Below, piece after piece: positions 17,795 through 27,014 of a stretch of 64,000 nucleotides of DNA; the first letter of the stretch is position 1, and each line of letters starts with the position of its first letter. Below the pieces are notes generated by a model. The model was not told the origin of the DNA, did no database searches, and worked only from the letters and a program-made list of their open reading frames with translations. This DNA is from Sphingobium sufflavum (lineage in GTDB: Bacteria; Pseudomonadota; Alphaproteobacteria; Sphingomonadales; Sphingomonadaceae), in the NCBI RefSeq assembly GCF_021403115.1, contig NZ_JAJSSH010000003.1:124001-188000 (forward strand). The letters are read 5' to 3'. The position numbers and the translations under genes are program-made.

Positions 17795-18667
17795 TCATCG
17801 CCCGTCGTGCCGGAGTTCGATGCGCAATCCGCCGACCCGCCACAGCCGCCTGTCCCCGGTGGCCACATAGAGGGGCAGGCGCAGGGCGTAGGATGCAAAG
17901 ACGTGGATTTCCGTCGGGACCGCCTCCTGCCCGTCGGTGGCAAACAGGGCGACAGGCCTCGTCGCGTCGGACCTCGCTCCGCCGGCTTTCATGTCATCGG
18001 GCATGGTCGGCACCGCGATGTTCAGGCAGGCGGCGCCGAAGGTGCGGCTCGACAGTATGGCACCGTCCGGGCCGACGACGATGCGGTAATGGCCGCCGAC
18101 CGGATAATGCGTGGGCGTCGTCGGCACGGTCATCAGATAGACGGCGATCGACCCACTGGACGACGCGATGGCGACGCTGTTGAATGGCGATGCGGTGCAG
18201 GGCCGGTAGCCCTTCGCGAAGGCGGCCCCGATCGCCGTCTCACGGGCGCGGGCCAGCGCGGCCTGACCGGTGGTGAGCGGGGCGGGCGTCGGCAGCCATT
18301 GGGCGCGGACCACCGCATCCTTCTCCACATCGGTCACGAAATAGGCCCGCGCGCCCGCGTCCACCCCCCGATAGAAGGTGACGCGAAGCCGCTGTCCCGC
18401 CGTCATTTCGACCACATGTCTACCGCCCGTCTCTGCGGTGGGTGATCCATCCGCCTGTGCCGCCAACGTCCGGCGGCTCACCCATGCCGCCCGGTCGTGG
18501 GCATGGAGGAGCATCCCGATCGACGCCGACTGGCGCAGCCGCTGGTGATCGGCGGGGGATATGGTCGTCACTTCGGGAACCCTGGCGTTGGCCGATGGCG
18601 CGAGTGCGAGCAGCGCCAACAGGGTCGCGAGCAGCCCTGTCGTCCGCACCTTCTGTGGCCGGATCAT
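17795..18667 (-). CDS. Exported protein of unknown function
   Basis: A 290-residue protein from ATG 18667 with a clean signal peptide (TTGLLATLLALLALAPSANA). It then reads as mostly beta-rich: HVVEMTAGQRLRVTFYRGVD, YFVTDVEKDAV, VAIASSSGSIAVYLMTVP, GGHYRIVVGPDGAILSSRTFG and WRVGGLRIELRHDGR. Cysteines occur at PCTASPF and AACLN and could form one disulfide. No family was recognised. An upstream ATG at 18736 lies five bases past the porin stop codon and would add 23 residues. Because of this closeness the gene is probably cotranscribed with the porin. Function should not be inferred. Confidence 0.7.
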   Translation of the reverse strand: MIRPQKVRTTGLLATLLALLALAPSANARVPEVTTISPADHQRLRQSASIGMLLHAHDRAAWVSRRTLAAQADGSPTAETGGRHVVEMTAGQRLRVTFYRGVDAGARAYFVTDVEKDAVVRAQWLPTPAPLTTGQAALARARETAIGAAFAKGYRPCTASPFNSVAIASSSGSIAVYLMTVPTTPTHYPVGGHYRIVVGPDGAILSSRTFGAACLNIAVPTMPDDMKAGGARSDATRPVALFATDGQEAVPTEIHVFASYALRLPLYVATGDRRLWRVGGLRIELRHDGR

Positions 18668-18740
18668 CTGTGGGGCACGGGCGGCGGCCCGGCGAGAGGG
18701 CGTCGCCGCCTGTACCGCCGCCCGTGCCGCCGCCATCACC

Positions 18741-20165
18741 TCAATAGTTGAACTGGACCTGCGTGCGGATCAGGTCGCCCTTCGCCTGTCCAAAGCGGCG
18801 CTCATCCGCCTCGCGCCGTTTCATATTGGCATAGGCGACGGTGAACTCCAGCGCGCTGGACACCTGCCATTCGACGCCCAGCTCGATCTCCTCCGTCTCC
18901 AGCCGCGGCGCGTTGGTGCTCGCCTTCCAGCCGCCGCGATAATGCTGCCACCGGCCATAGGGGATGATCTTGCCGAGGCCCACGTCACCCACATTATACA
19001 TGGCCTGCACATAGCCGCCCTGCGCCTTCGTCGAGCGGATCGCGAGGCGGCTGTTGTCATATTGCGGCGCGCGGCCCCAGTTCCATTCCGCCTGGAAACC
19101 GAACGGCTGGGGATAGAGCATCGCATGCACCCCGTAGCGATCGTCCGTGAAGTCGATGGGGGTGACGCCGCCCGCGCGGATTTCCGGACGCACCTTGTTG
19201 AGCATGGCGGAGCCGCCCAGTTCGAACACCTGCCCTTTGAACGCGCCGCCCAGACCGTCCAGCTCGAACGGCCAGGTCGCCATGGCGACCTTCATCAGGC
19301 CCTTGTTCTGCTCCGGTCGATTGACGCCCTGCCCGTTATAGACGGCCACGCCGAACGCGCCATAATTGCCGAACAGCTTCTGCCCGTCCCTCGCGAGCCG
19401 GTCCCAGACCTTCTGCACGCGGGTGGGGGTGTAGAAGGCGACGATGCCGAGGTCGCGCTCGCTGGGCACCGCGCTGTTGACAGCGTCCGACCGATCCAGC
19501 GTCAGACGGTTGGAGGATGACTGGAGATTCTCCCAGCCGAACGGCACCTTCGACTGGCCGAAGCGCAGCTTGAACTCATGGTCGCGGTCCAGGAAGACAT
19601 CGACATAGGCGTCGCGCAACTGGCCGAAATGCTCACGCCGTTCGCCGTTCGACTGGGCATTGACCGCCGATGCGAAATCCGTCTGGAAATAGAGCGCGAC
19701 ATTGTCGGTGACATTGCCCTGAAGGATCAGGCGGGCGCGGCGCAGCGTGAAGGCGCTGTTTTCCGTGATCGACCCGTCATGGACGGAGCGCAGGCGGGAC
19801 CGGCCGGCCGGGGCGACATCGTCGCCGCTCAACAGGCCATTATAGCGCATCTGGGTGTAGCCGCGCAGTTGCAGGCGGTCGTACCACGCCTTCTTCTTCG
19901 CTTCGGCCATGACCACGGGCTTGGTGGGCGCGGCGGGGGTGCCGCCGGCAGTCGCGGCGGGTGCGGTCGTGCTGCTCGCCAGCGGAGAGGGCGCGAGCGT
20001 GGCGGGCGGGATGGCGGCCTGCGGGGCCTGTGCGGACCGGAGTGCCTGGATTTCCGCCTTGAGCTGGTTGATCTGGCTCTGCAAATCCGCGACGGTTTGC
20101 GCCATGGCCAATGATGGGGCGAATAGAGCGGTGGTGCCCGCCAATAATGTTGCGATTTTCTGCAT
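18741..20165 (-). CDS. Phosphate-selective porin O/P family outer-membrane protein
   Basis: A 474-residue porin-like protein. It has a signal peptide ending AMAQ, then a short coiled-coil (TVADLQSQINQLKAEIQALRS) typical of OprP/OprO-type porins, and an Ala/Pro/Thr-rich linker. The barrel shows FTLRRARLILQGNVTDNVALYFQTDF, LRDAYVDVFLDRDHEFKLRFGQSKVPFG, LDRSDAVNSAVPSERDLGI and a terminal QVQFNY. These match the PF07396-type family. Substrate specificity (phosphate or other anions) is known for only a few members. A Pho-box-like sequence sits 47 bases upstream of the ATG, which fits phosphate control but is weak on its own. Confidence 0.88.
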   Translation of the reverse strand: MQKIATLLAGTTALFAPSLAMAQTVADLQSQINQLKAEIQALRSAQAPQAAIPPATLAPSPLASSTTAPAATAGGTPAAPTKPVVMAEAKKKAWYDRLQLRGYTQMRYNGLLSGDDVAPAGRSRLRSVHDGSITENSAFTLRRARLILQGNVTDNVALYFQTDFASAVNAQSNGERREHFGQLRDAYVDVFLDRDHEFKLRFGQSKVPFGWENLQSSSNRLTLDRSDAVNSAVPSERDLGIVAFYTPTRVQKVWDRLARDGQKLFGNYGAFGVAVYNGQGVNRPEQNKGLMKVAMATWPFELDGLGGAFKGQVFELGGSAMLNKVRPEIRAGGVTPIDFTDDRYGVHAMLYPQPFGFQAEWNWGRAPQYDNSRLAIRSTKAQGGYVQAMYNVGDVGLGKIIPYGRWQHYRGGWKASTNAPRLETEEIELGVEWQVSSALEFTVAYANMKRREADERRFGQAKGDLIRTQVQFNY

Positions 20166-20549
20166 TAATGCCCCCGGAATTCAGAATTACGGGGCGCGGT
20201 ACAGGCCGGTTATGGTAGCTATGTTACAGTTTTGCTTCTGATTATTTCCCAATTTTTTTATAATATTGCTAAAAGCCATGTTTCCTGTCTTTCCGGTAAT
20301 GCCATCGCCCGATGGAAAGACCGGGCTGATCCATTTTCTCAGGGATGGATTGCCCCGCACAATGTCTGTGCTGGCAGGGGCGGTCGGGACAGGGGAATGG
20401 AATGGCTTGAAACTTGCGGGCCGATGGGGATGTATCGGCCTTTCGGGCCGCGCCGGATGGCCCAAGGGACAATGAACGGGGAGGCGGTCCTGTGATGCGG
20501 ATTTTTGGGACGGATATTTCCGGGTGTGCGGATGCGCGGAGCGTGTGCC
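20166..20549. other. 384-base divergent intergenic region
   Basis: No gene was recognised between the porin and the membrane hydrolase. The segment 20215-20285 is AT-rich with a run of T (20254-20260) and is the probable promoter zone for the porin. Short open frames within 20230-20500 on both strands lack family features and ribosome sites and were left out. Confidence 0.5.
20212..20229 (-). promoter_or_regulatory. Possible Pho box upstream of porin gene
   Basis: On the minus strand the sequence reads CTGTAAC-ATAG-CTACCAT, two heptamers 11 bases apart. The alphaproteobacterial PhoB site is close to CTGTCAT-N4-CTGTCAT. The second half matches poorly, so this is only a candidate. Confidence 0.3.
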
Positions 20550-21506
20550 TTGGATAATCTGGCCCATACGCTGGCGGGGGCTGCGCTGGGACAGGCGGGG
20601 CTGAAACGCCGGACCGGGCTGGGCATGGCGACGCTGATGATCGCCGCGAACCTGCCCGATCTGGACGGCATCACCATGCTGACCGGGCGCAGCCTGATCT
20701 GGCGGCGCGGATGGACGCATGGGCCGATCAGCATGGTGTTGATGCCGGTGCTGCTGACCGCGGTCATGCTGCTGTTCGATCGCTGGCAGGCGCGGCGGGG
20801 AACGCGCCCGGCGGATCGGCTGCCGGTTCGCCCCGGCTGGGTGCTGGTGCTGGCCGGGATCGGCATGTTGTCCCATGTGCTGATGGACCTGCTCAACACC
20901 TATGGCGTGCGCTGTCTGATGCCCTTTGCCGATCGCTGGTTTTATGGCGACATGCTGTTCATCGTCGATGTGTGGCTGTGGAGTATGCTGGCCATCGGCA
21001 TCTGGCTGTCGCGGCGGCGGGAGCGGCGGGGAGGCGCAAGGGCGGCGCGGCCCGCGCTGGTCGCCCTGATCCTGACCACGGCTTATGTCGGCGCGATGGG
21101 CGTCGCGGGGCGCGCGGCGGAACGATACGCCACGCAGCAGATCGTGGCGCAGGGGCTGCCCGTCCCGACGCGGGTACTGGCCAGCCCTGTACCGATCGAC
21201 CCGTTCCGCCGTCAGATTTTGTTCGAGGTGGGTGACGCCTATGGCTTTGGCGATGTGCGCTGGACACCGGGGCCGCATTTCACGCGCGCGCCGGGACTGG
21301 TGCCGACGAACATGGGCGATCCGGCCATTGCGCGGGCACGGGCGCAGGATACTGCGGTCGCGGACTTCCTCTACTGGTCGCGTTTCCCCTTTGCGACCGT
21401 GCGAAAGGACGCCAAGGGCACGGAGGTCGTCATCGGCGACGCGCGCTATAACCAGAATCTGGGGGGTAGCCAGTTTGTGGTGCGGAGCCGGGTGGCGGGG
21501 AAGTAG
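20550..21506 (+). CDS. Membrane-bound metal-dependent hydrolase (YdjM/DUF457 type)
   Basis: A protein of about 318 residues starting LDNLAHTLAGAALGQAG from TTG 20550, preceded by GGAG eight bases upstream. Family members typically begin M-D-N-x-T-H-x-L-x-G. ATG 20532 is an alternative. Motifs include NLPDLDGIT, WTHGPI (metal-type D and H residues), LSHVLMDLLNTYGVR and DMLFIVDVWLW. At least four hydrophobic segments anchor it in the inner membrane, with a periplasm-like C-terminal domain from about residue 190. The family is linked to membrane-lipid phosphohydrolase activity, but the substrate is unproven. Its 3' end overlaps the remnant of a PepSY gene on the other strand. Confidence 0.8.
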   Translation: MDNLAHTLAGAALGQAGLKRRTGLGMATLMIAANLPDLDGITMLTGRSLIWRRGWTHGPISMVLMPVLLTAVMLLFDRWQARRGTRPADRLPVRPGWVLVLAGIGMLSHVLMDLLNTYGVRCLMPFADRWFYGDMLFIVDVWLWSMLAIGIWLSRRRERRGGARAARPALVALILTTAYVGAMGVAGRAAERYATQQIVAQGLPVPTRVLASPVPIDPFRRQILFEVGDAYGFGDVRWTPGPHFTRAPGLVPTNMGDPAIARARAQDTAVADFLYWSRFPFATVRKDAKGTEVVIGDARYNQNLGGSQFVVRSRVAGK

Positions 21507-21688
21507 GGCGCTATCCGGCGGGACGCGTCCCAGGCCGGTTTGCGCGAGGCCCCTGGCTGTTCGGCGGGCAGGAGGCGGGGATAGTCCGCATAGAGCATCA
21601 CGAAACCGGACAGGCACCAGAGCGTCATGATCGCGCCCACGACCACGCCCAGCCAGCGATGCAGGATGATGAGGACCATCGTCAGCAT
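21446..21688 (-). pseudogene. Truncated PepSY-type membrane protein, N-terminal remnant
   Basis: From ATG 21688 (or 21679) the frame reads LTMVLIILHRWLGVVVGAIM, then LWCLSGFVMLYADYPRLLPAEQPG. This is the characteristic first membrane helix of PepSY-associated TM proteins (L-H-R-W-L-G ... W-x-x-S-G). Such proteins are usually about 350-500 residues and often follow TonB receptor genes. Here the recognisable part stops after about 45 residues and the frame runs into the end of the opposite-strand hydrolase gene, closing at 21446. It lies five bases after the broken receptor gene. I read it as a deletion remnant. Confidence 0.7.
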
Positions 21689-21692
21689 CGGA

Positions 21693-23701
21693 TCAGAAAC
21701 CGACGCCATAGCTGACGCGCAGCGTCCGGGGCGTGCCGCGCCAGTAATAGAGGAACTGGCTGTTCGATCCGTCCACGCGGCCCGCGTCGCTGACCGTGCG
21801 GCCATAGCCGCGCGAGGCATAGTCGATGTCGAACAGCTTTTCGACATTGACGCCCAGCCGGTGCCGCCGCGCGGCGTCCGGGTAGACATGCAGCCCGGTA
21901 TCGACCAGCGCATAATTGCGCCGTGCGAACGCGCCGCCGGGGGTGGACCATGTATCGCCGGTCCACTCGACCGAGACATTGGCCCCGAATGGCCTGTCGG
22001 CGGGTGCAAAGCCGATGGTGCCGCGCGCACGCTGTTCCGGCGTGCGGTCGAGCTGGAGGTCGCTGCCCTGCCGGCGCAGGCGCGAATAGGTGTAGTTCGC
22101 GCCCAGCGACCAGCCGCCGCGCAGGGTGGCGGCCAGTTCCAGATCGACACCGCTGGCGTTCACCCTGTCCCGCACATTGATGAACGTACCGAAATAGGTG
22201 ACGCCCTTATAGTCGATCTCCGCTTCCGCATCGACGGCGATCAGGTTGGTGATGCGGCGGCGGAAATAGGTCGCCTTCCACTGCACGCCATTCTCGCCAA
22301 AGCGCAGGTTGCCGCCCAGCGAGGCGTTGATGTTCAGGCTTTCCTCCGGCCGGAGGTTGGGATTGCCCAGTTCGCAGCACGGATCGACCTGATAGAGGGA
22401 GGACGCGTCCGGCAACAGGAAGGACGTGCCGCCATTGGCCTGCACGAACAAAGCGTCGGAAAAGTCGTAGCGGCCGGAGACGGTCCAGGCCGTCTTTTTC
22501 GCCCCGCCGGTGCTGTTGTGGCGCAGGCCCGCGGTGAGCCGCCCCTTTTCCGACAGTTCGTCGGTGGTGCGGACCTGAAAGATAGCGGCATGCACCGGCT
22601 CGTTCGTCGGTGCGATCAGCAGCACGTCGTCGCGCCCGCTGAACTGCTGGAAATCATAGCCCGCCAGATATTCCAGATAGGGGTGCAGGTGCAGCTTCAC
22701 GACCGCCGTGCCGCCATAATCCCTGTACCCCCAGAAGGTGCCGGGGGCGTAGACGGTGACGGGCGCGGTCGCGGGGACGGTGTTGCGGATGCTGAAATAT
22801 TCCGTCTTCCAGTCGTGGAAATAGCCCTTCAGGAAGAATTGCACCGCGTCGCTGCGCGTATAGTCGAGGCGGACGCTGCCGATCTCTTCGTTCCGGTCGT
22901 TGCGGCTCTAGTTGATGAGTGAGGGGGAGAGATTGTCGATCTTCGCCTCGGTATGCTGCCAGAAGGCGTTGAGGGTGAGGTCGGGGGCGAGTTCGACCTG
23001 ATATTCAGGCCCGCCGACCACAGGTCGTAGCCACGCCTGCGATCCGTGGCGCTGGGTTCCTGACGGCTGAACGGCTGGAAGCCGAGCGACTGGTTATGGG
23101 TGGCATAGGCGACGAAATGATGGTCGCCGATGCTGCCCCGCGCATAGCCATCCACCGCATTGCCGCCAAAGCTGTCGACGGCGGCGTTGACCTGTCCGTT
23201 CAAGTTGTCGGTGAAGCCGCGCGTCACCACATTGATGACGCCCGCCGCCGCCTGCGTGCCGTAGAAGAGGCTCTCGCCGCCCTTGAGCACCTCGATCCGC
23301 TCGATCATGCTGGCGGGCAGCGTGTCCGTGGGCGGGGTGGTGCTATAGAGGCGGTTGTTGAGGCGGATGCCGTCCCACTCCCACAGCACGTCCTGCCGCC
23401 GCGACCCTTGGAGGGACAGGTCCACATAGCTGAACGGGCCGCTGCTGTTGCGGATGTAGAGGCCGGGCACGGCCTGTAGCGCGGTGGCGAGGTCGACCGC
23501 GCCGCCATCCTTGATCTGCGCGGCGGAGATGGTGACGAGATCGCTGCCGTAGCGGGCCAACTCCTGCGGCTGCGTCTCCTCCAGGCTCTTGCCCACCACG
23601 ATGATGGCGTCGGCACCGGAATCGTCGGCGACGAGGGCGGGCGTGGTGGCCGCCGCAGACAGGGCCACGGCGAGCGCGGCGGATGAAATGCGTGTCTTCA
23701 C
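21693..23701 (-). pseudogene. BtuB-like TonB-dependent receptor, inactivated
   Basis: GTG 23701 after GAAGGGGAATATC begins a signal peptide and DAIIVVGKSLEETQPQELA, then a plug domain with VDLATALQAVPGLYIRNSSG, IRLNNRLYS, MIERIEVLKGGESLFYGTQA and AAGVINVVTRG. Two lesions are visible. A single base is missing near 23004: the coding strand reads CTGAATATCAG, and adding one A restores GLKYQVELAPDLTLNAFW in the second frame. An in-frame TAG lies at 22908-22910 (LIN-stop-SRNDRNEEIG). The rest (to 21693) is an intact barrel end (TLRVSYGVGF). The upstream cobalamin riboswitch implies B12-regulated uptake in its ancestor. Sequencing error could explain one lesion but hardly both plus the damaged PepSY gene. 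Confidence 0.85.
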
Positions 23702-23872
23702 GATATTCCCCTTCGAGCGCCTCAACGACAGGAAGGCAGGGGCGTACCGCACACGAACGGTCGGCGCAGGGGGACGTTCGGGCGCCCATCGGCAACCGAC
23801 CCCATGCAACCGTGCGGCTCCCGCTGCTTCGTTCGTCGCTCAGACGGAGAATTGCCGTGCCGCAGCCATCCT

Positions 23873-23990
23873 CTGGACCAAGGCAAGAGCGACCAGACGC
23901 TGGCAGGTCTCCTGGCTCACGGGTCACCGCTCGATGCACGGCCTTCCCAGGCCTCGCAGGATTTAGCGTCCGGCCCAGTGGCTGGCGGCT
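23873..23990 (-). repeat. 118-bp perfect inverted repeat, left copy
   Basis: This segment, read on the minus strand, is identical base for base to 24509-24626 on the plus strand. It covers the 3' half of the riboswitch aptamer with the B12 box and some sequence beyond it. The two copies are separated by 518 bases. No transposase lies between them. Confidence 0.9.
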
Positions 23991-24107
23991 CAGGTATAAT
24001 CCTGTCCGCGCATGTTCATCTCACTCACCGCTTACAGTTGCAGGGACAGCCGTGGATTTGGGCCAAGGCCCGCACCACATTCCTATTTTAAGCCCCTTTC
24101 GGGGCAC
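23890..24107 (-). promoter_or_regulatory. Cobalamin riboswitch (left arm)
   Basis: On the minus strand the conserved order of the class is present: GGTGCCCCGAAAGGGGCTTA, AAAATAGGAATGTGGTGCGG, GCTGTCCCTGCAACTGTAAGC, GCCACTGGGCC, the GGGAAGGC loop and the B12 box GAGCCAGGAGACCTGCC (23902-23918). It lies about 190 bases upstream of the broken receptor start. In this class, adenosyl- or other cobalamins bind and reduce expression. It is nearly identical to the right-arm copy. Confidence 0.92.
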
Positions 24108-24375
24108 CAGCGCGATCATGAACGCAGGATGTTTCCTCCGTTCGCCGCCGCCCATAGGGAAAGGGGACGGGTTGCCAAGATGGTGCGATGGAAGGGCTTT
24201 CGGGTGATGGAAAGGGTTGCGGGCCGGGAAGGGGGGCGGCCGTCCGCCGGTCCTGCGACGCCCTGTGCGAGGGGGCTTGCGACGGGCCGCGTGCGGGCGG
24301 GAGTTGCAAACCCGGCCCGCTGCGCCTAGACAGCGCCCGCCCGGCCGACCACCATTGGCCGGGCAAGATCGCGCC
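24108..24375. promoter_or_regulatory. Divergent promoter region between the two riboswitches
   Basis: A 268-base stretch between the 5' ends of the two riboswitches. It must hold both promoters. It has no convincing gene; the open frames crossing it are shadows of the riboswitch sequence. Clear -35/-10 pairs could not be assigned. Confidence 0.55.
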
Positions 24376-24601
24376 GGTGCCCCGAAAGGGGCTTAAAATG
24401 GGAATGCGGTGCGGGGGCCGGACTTGTCGAAAGTCTCCTCCAAATCCGCAGCTGTCCCTGCAACTGTAAGCGGTGAGCGCGATGCATATGCGCGGCGGAC
24501 AGAGGTCCAGCCGCCAGCCACTGGGCCGGACGCTAAATCCTGCGAGGCCTGGGAAGGCCGTGCATCGAGCGGTGACCCGTGAGCCAGGAGACCTGCCAGC
24601 G
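24376..24601 (+). promoter_or_regulatory. Cobalamin riboswitch (right arm)
   Basis: This segment begins GGTGCCCCGAAAGGGGCTTA, AAAATGGGAATGCGGTGCGG, then AAATCCGCAGCTGTCCCTGC and AACTGTAAGCGGTGAG, GCCACTGGGCC, a GGGAAGGC loop, and the B12 box GAGCCAGGAGACCTGCC (24581-24597). All conserved blocks of the class are present in order. It heads the operon of TonB receptor, BtuFCD and ferredoxin genes. About 200 bases (to 24801) separate it from the receptor ATG and would hold the expression platform. Confidence 0.93.
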
Positions 24602-24626
24602 TCTGGTCGCTCTTGCCTTGGTCCAG
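24509..24626 (+). repeat. 118-bp perfect inverted repeat, right copy
   Basis: Identical to the reverse complement of 23873-23990. Beyond the repeat the two riboswitches diverge modestly on both sides, most visibly in the stem between the 5' GGTG block and AAATCC, which is longer here. Confidence 0.9.
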
Positions 24627-24801
24627 GGGATGGCCGCGGCACGGTGAGTTTTCCGTCGAGCGACGAAGCCATGCGGCCGGGGCCGCAGGATCATGCACGG
24701 CCGACGCCTGTCCGGGCGTCCGTCGGTCGTGCGTGCGCCGTCGATCGCTCATGCGCGCGACAGGCCCCGCCGTGAATCGCAGACGCAAGCGGGGACTTAT
24801 C

Positions 24802-26994
24802 ATGACCAAGACCATTCTGAACTCTCTGGCCGCTGTCCATCTGGCGGGTGTGGCCGGGACCGCCATCGCGATGGCGCTGGCGACGGGCGCATCGGCGCAG
24901 CAGACATCCACCACCACCATCCAGAACGACGCCGCCGACATCCTGGTCACCGGCCAGCGGATCGGCGGCATCAGCCTCGATACGCCGTCCACGGCGGGAA
25001 CGCGCCTTGGCCTGACGGCGCTGGAGACGCCCGCCAGCGTGGCCGTGCTGTCCGGCGACATGATCCGCGATTTCGGTTATCAGACCATCGCGGACGCCAC
25101 CAGCCGCGCGCCCGGCATATCGTCGGTACCCTTCCCCGGTACGGGCAATAATGCGCTCAGCACGCGTGGCTTCTATGGCGTCAATTCGATCACTCAGACC
25201 TATGACGGGATGCAGTTGTACAATGCGGGCGGTGTCATCACCTTCCCCTTTGACCCATGGAATGTGGAGCGGGTCGAAATCCTCTACGGTCCCGCCTCCG
25301 TCCTCTATGGGGCGGGTGCGATCGGCGGTGCGGTCAATGTGGTGTCCAAGAAGCCGGATACCCAGAACAGCCGGATGCAGAGCCAGTTCTCACTGGGGTC
25401 GTGGAACAGCGTCCGCGTGGCCGCCGATGTCACCGGGCCGCTGTCCGACCGGATCGCCTATCGCGCGAACGTCAGCTACAACCGCAGCGACGGCTGGATG
25501 GACCGGGGCCGCAGCCGCAGTTTCGCCGCGTCCGCCGCGCTGCGCTTCCAGCTCACCGACACGCTTTCGCTCAGCATCGTGGACGATTATGGCGACAACC
25601 GTCCGACCACCTATGAGGGCACACCGCTGGTCAACGGCGCCATCGACGAGCGTTTCCGCCGCCAGAACTACAATGCCGCCGACGCGCGCATCCGGTTCGA
25701 GGAGAACCGGGCGCGGGTGAATGTGGAATGGACGCCGTCGGACAGCTTCTCGTTCCGCAGCGACGCCTATGCCATCCATCAGTATCGCGAATATTTCGAA
25801 ACCTACACCTATGCCTATGTCCCGGCGGCGGGCCTGTTGCCGGAGCGGGTGCGGCGCACCCAGTATCGCGACATCGTCGGCTATCAGCATCAGTTCGGCG
25901 ACCATGGCTTCGCCACGCTGAAGAGCGGGCTGGGCCGGGGCGTGGACAATGCGCTGGTCGTCGGGTTCGATATCAACCACAACCGTTATGACCGGCGCGA
26001 CAATGGCAGTTTCCCCGGATCGTCCACCGTCCCGGCCTTTGGCTTCAACCCCGGCAGCTATGCCGACGGGACGGGCATCGCCTATCTCCGCCCGCAATAT
26101 ATTGCACAGGTGGACCAGCTCGGCTTCTTCGCGCAGGACCGGGTGACGTTCGGCGAGACGCTATCGCTGGTCGCGGGCGTGCGCTGGGACCAGTATCGCA
26201 TGAAGCGGACCAGCCAGCCCGCATCCCCGTCCGACCCGGCACCCAACACGGTCAGCGGCGCGGGCTGGAATGTCGGCATCGTCTATAATCCGGTGCCGAC
26301 GATTTCTCTCTACGCCCAATATGCGACCGCCAACGATCCGGTGACGTCGCTGGCCAGCATTTCCGCGTCGCAGATCCTGTTCGACCTGTCGCCCGGCCGC
26401 CAGTTCGAGGTGGGGGCGAAGGGATCGCATGCCCATGGCGCGCTGGAGTGGACGCTGGCGGCCTATCGCATCGTCAAGAAAGACCTGCTGGTGCCGGTGC
26501 TGGGCAATCTGTCGCTGACCGAACAGGTCGGGCAGCAGTCGTCGAAGGGTATTGAGGCGTCGGTCGCGGTGCGGCCGGTCAAGGCATGGACCATCGTCGC
26601 CAATGGCGCGATCCTGAACGCGAAGTTCGACGATTTCTTCGCCAGCGTCGGCGGCGTCCGCACCTCCCTGGCCGGGTTGCAGCCGCAGTTCGTGCCGGAG
26701 GAGATGGCGAACGTCCGCAGCACCATCGACCTGACCCCCGCCCTGCAACTGCGCGGCGAATGGCAATATGTGGGGCGGCGCTTCACCGACAACAGCAACA
26801 CATTCCCGCTGCCCGCCTATGACGTGACGGCGGTGGGTGCGCGCTGGCTGGTCGCGCCGCAGTTGAAGCTGGACCTGCGCGTCGACAATGTCTTCGACAC
26901 CACCTACGCCGTGTCCAGCTATGCCGGAAACGGGACGCAGGTGATATTGGGCGCGCCGCGCAGCGTCACCGGCACGCTCAGCGTCGCCTTCTGA
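24802..26994 (+). CDS. TonB-dependent receptor under cobalamin riboswitch control
   Basis: A 730-residue outer-membrane receptor. ATG 24802 follows GGGGACTTATC and gives a normal signal peptide (GTAIAMALATGASAQ). ADILVTGQRIGG is followed by a plug with ETPASVAVLSGDMIRDFGYQ, STRGFYGVNSITQTYDGMQL, PWNVERVEILYGPASVLYG and GAIGGAVNVVSKKP. The barrel ends GTLSVAF. By motif it resembles siderophore-type receptors (FhuE/FpvA-like), rather than classical BtuB. The riboswitch upstream and BtuFCD genes downstream make cobalamin or a cobinamide-like corrinoid the most likely ligand, which is inference. It is the first gene of a six-gene run. Confidence 0.9.
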   Translation: MTKTILNSLAAVHLAGVAGTAIAMALATGASAQQTSTTTIQNDAADILVTGQRIGGISLDTPSTAGTRLGLTALETPASVAVLSGDMIRDFGYQTIADATSRAPGISSVPFPGTGNNALSTRGFYGVNSITQTYDGMQLYNAGGVITFPFDPWNVERVEILYGPASVLYGAGAIGGAVNVVSKKPDTQNSRMQSQFSLGSWNSVRVAADVTGPLSDRIAYRANVSYNRSDGWMDRGRSRSFAASAALRFQLTDTLSLSIVDDYGDNRPTTYEGTPLVNGAIDERFRRQNYNAADARIRFEENRARVNVEWTPSDSFSFRSDAYAIHQYREYFETYTYAYVPAAGLLPERVRRTQYRDIVGYQHQFGDHGFATLKSGLGRGVDNALVVGFDINHNRYDRRDNGSFPGSSTVPAFGFNPGSYADGTGIAYLRPQYIAQVDQLGFFAQDRVTFGETLSLVAGVRWDQYRMKRTSQPASPSDPAPNTVSGAGWNVGIVYNPVPTISLYAQYATANDPVTSLASISASQILFDLSPGRQFEVGAKGSHAHGALEWTLAAYRIVKKDLLVPVLGNLSLTEQVGQQSSKGIEASVAVRPVKAWTIVANGAILNAKFDDFFASVGGVRTSLAGLQPQFVPEEMANVRSTIDLTPALQLRGEWQYVGRRFTDNSNTFPLPAYDVTAVGARWLVAPQLKLDLRVDNVFDTTYAVSSYAGNGTQVILGAPRSVTGTLSVAF

Positions 26995-27014
26995 TCCAGC
27001 GGGAGGCCGGTCCG

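Noticed and set aside
23873..24626. Inverted repeat read as ends of an insertion element
   Set aside because: No transposase lies between the arms, and both arms are parts of cobalamin riboswitches.
24088..24672. Open frames across the riboswitch region on both strands
   Set aside because: They cover structured RNA sequence conserved as a riboswitch and have no protein features.
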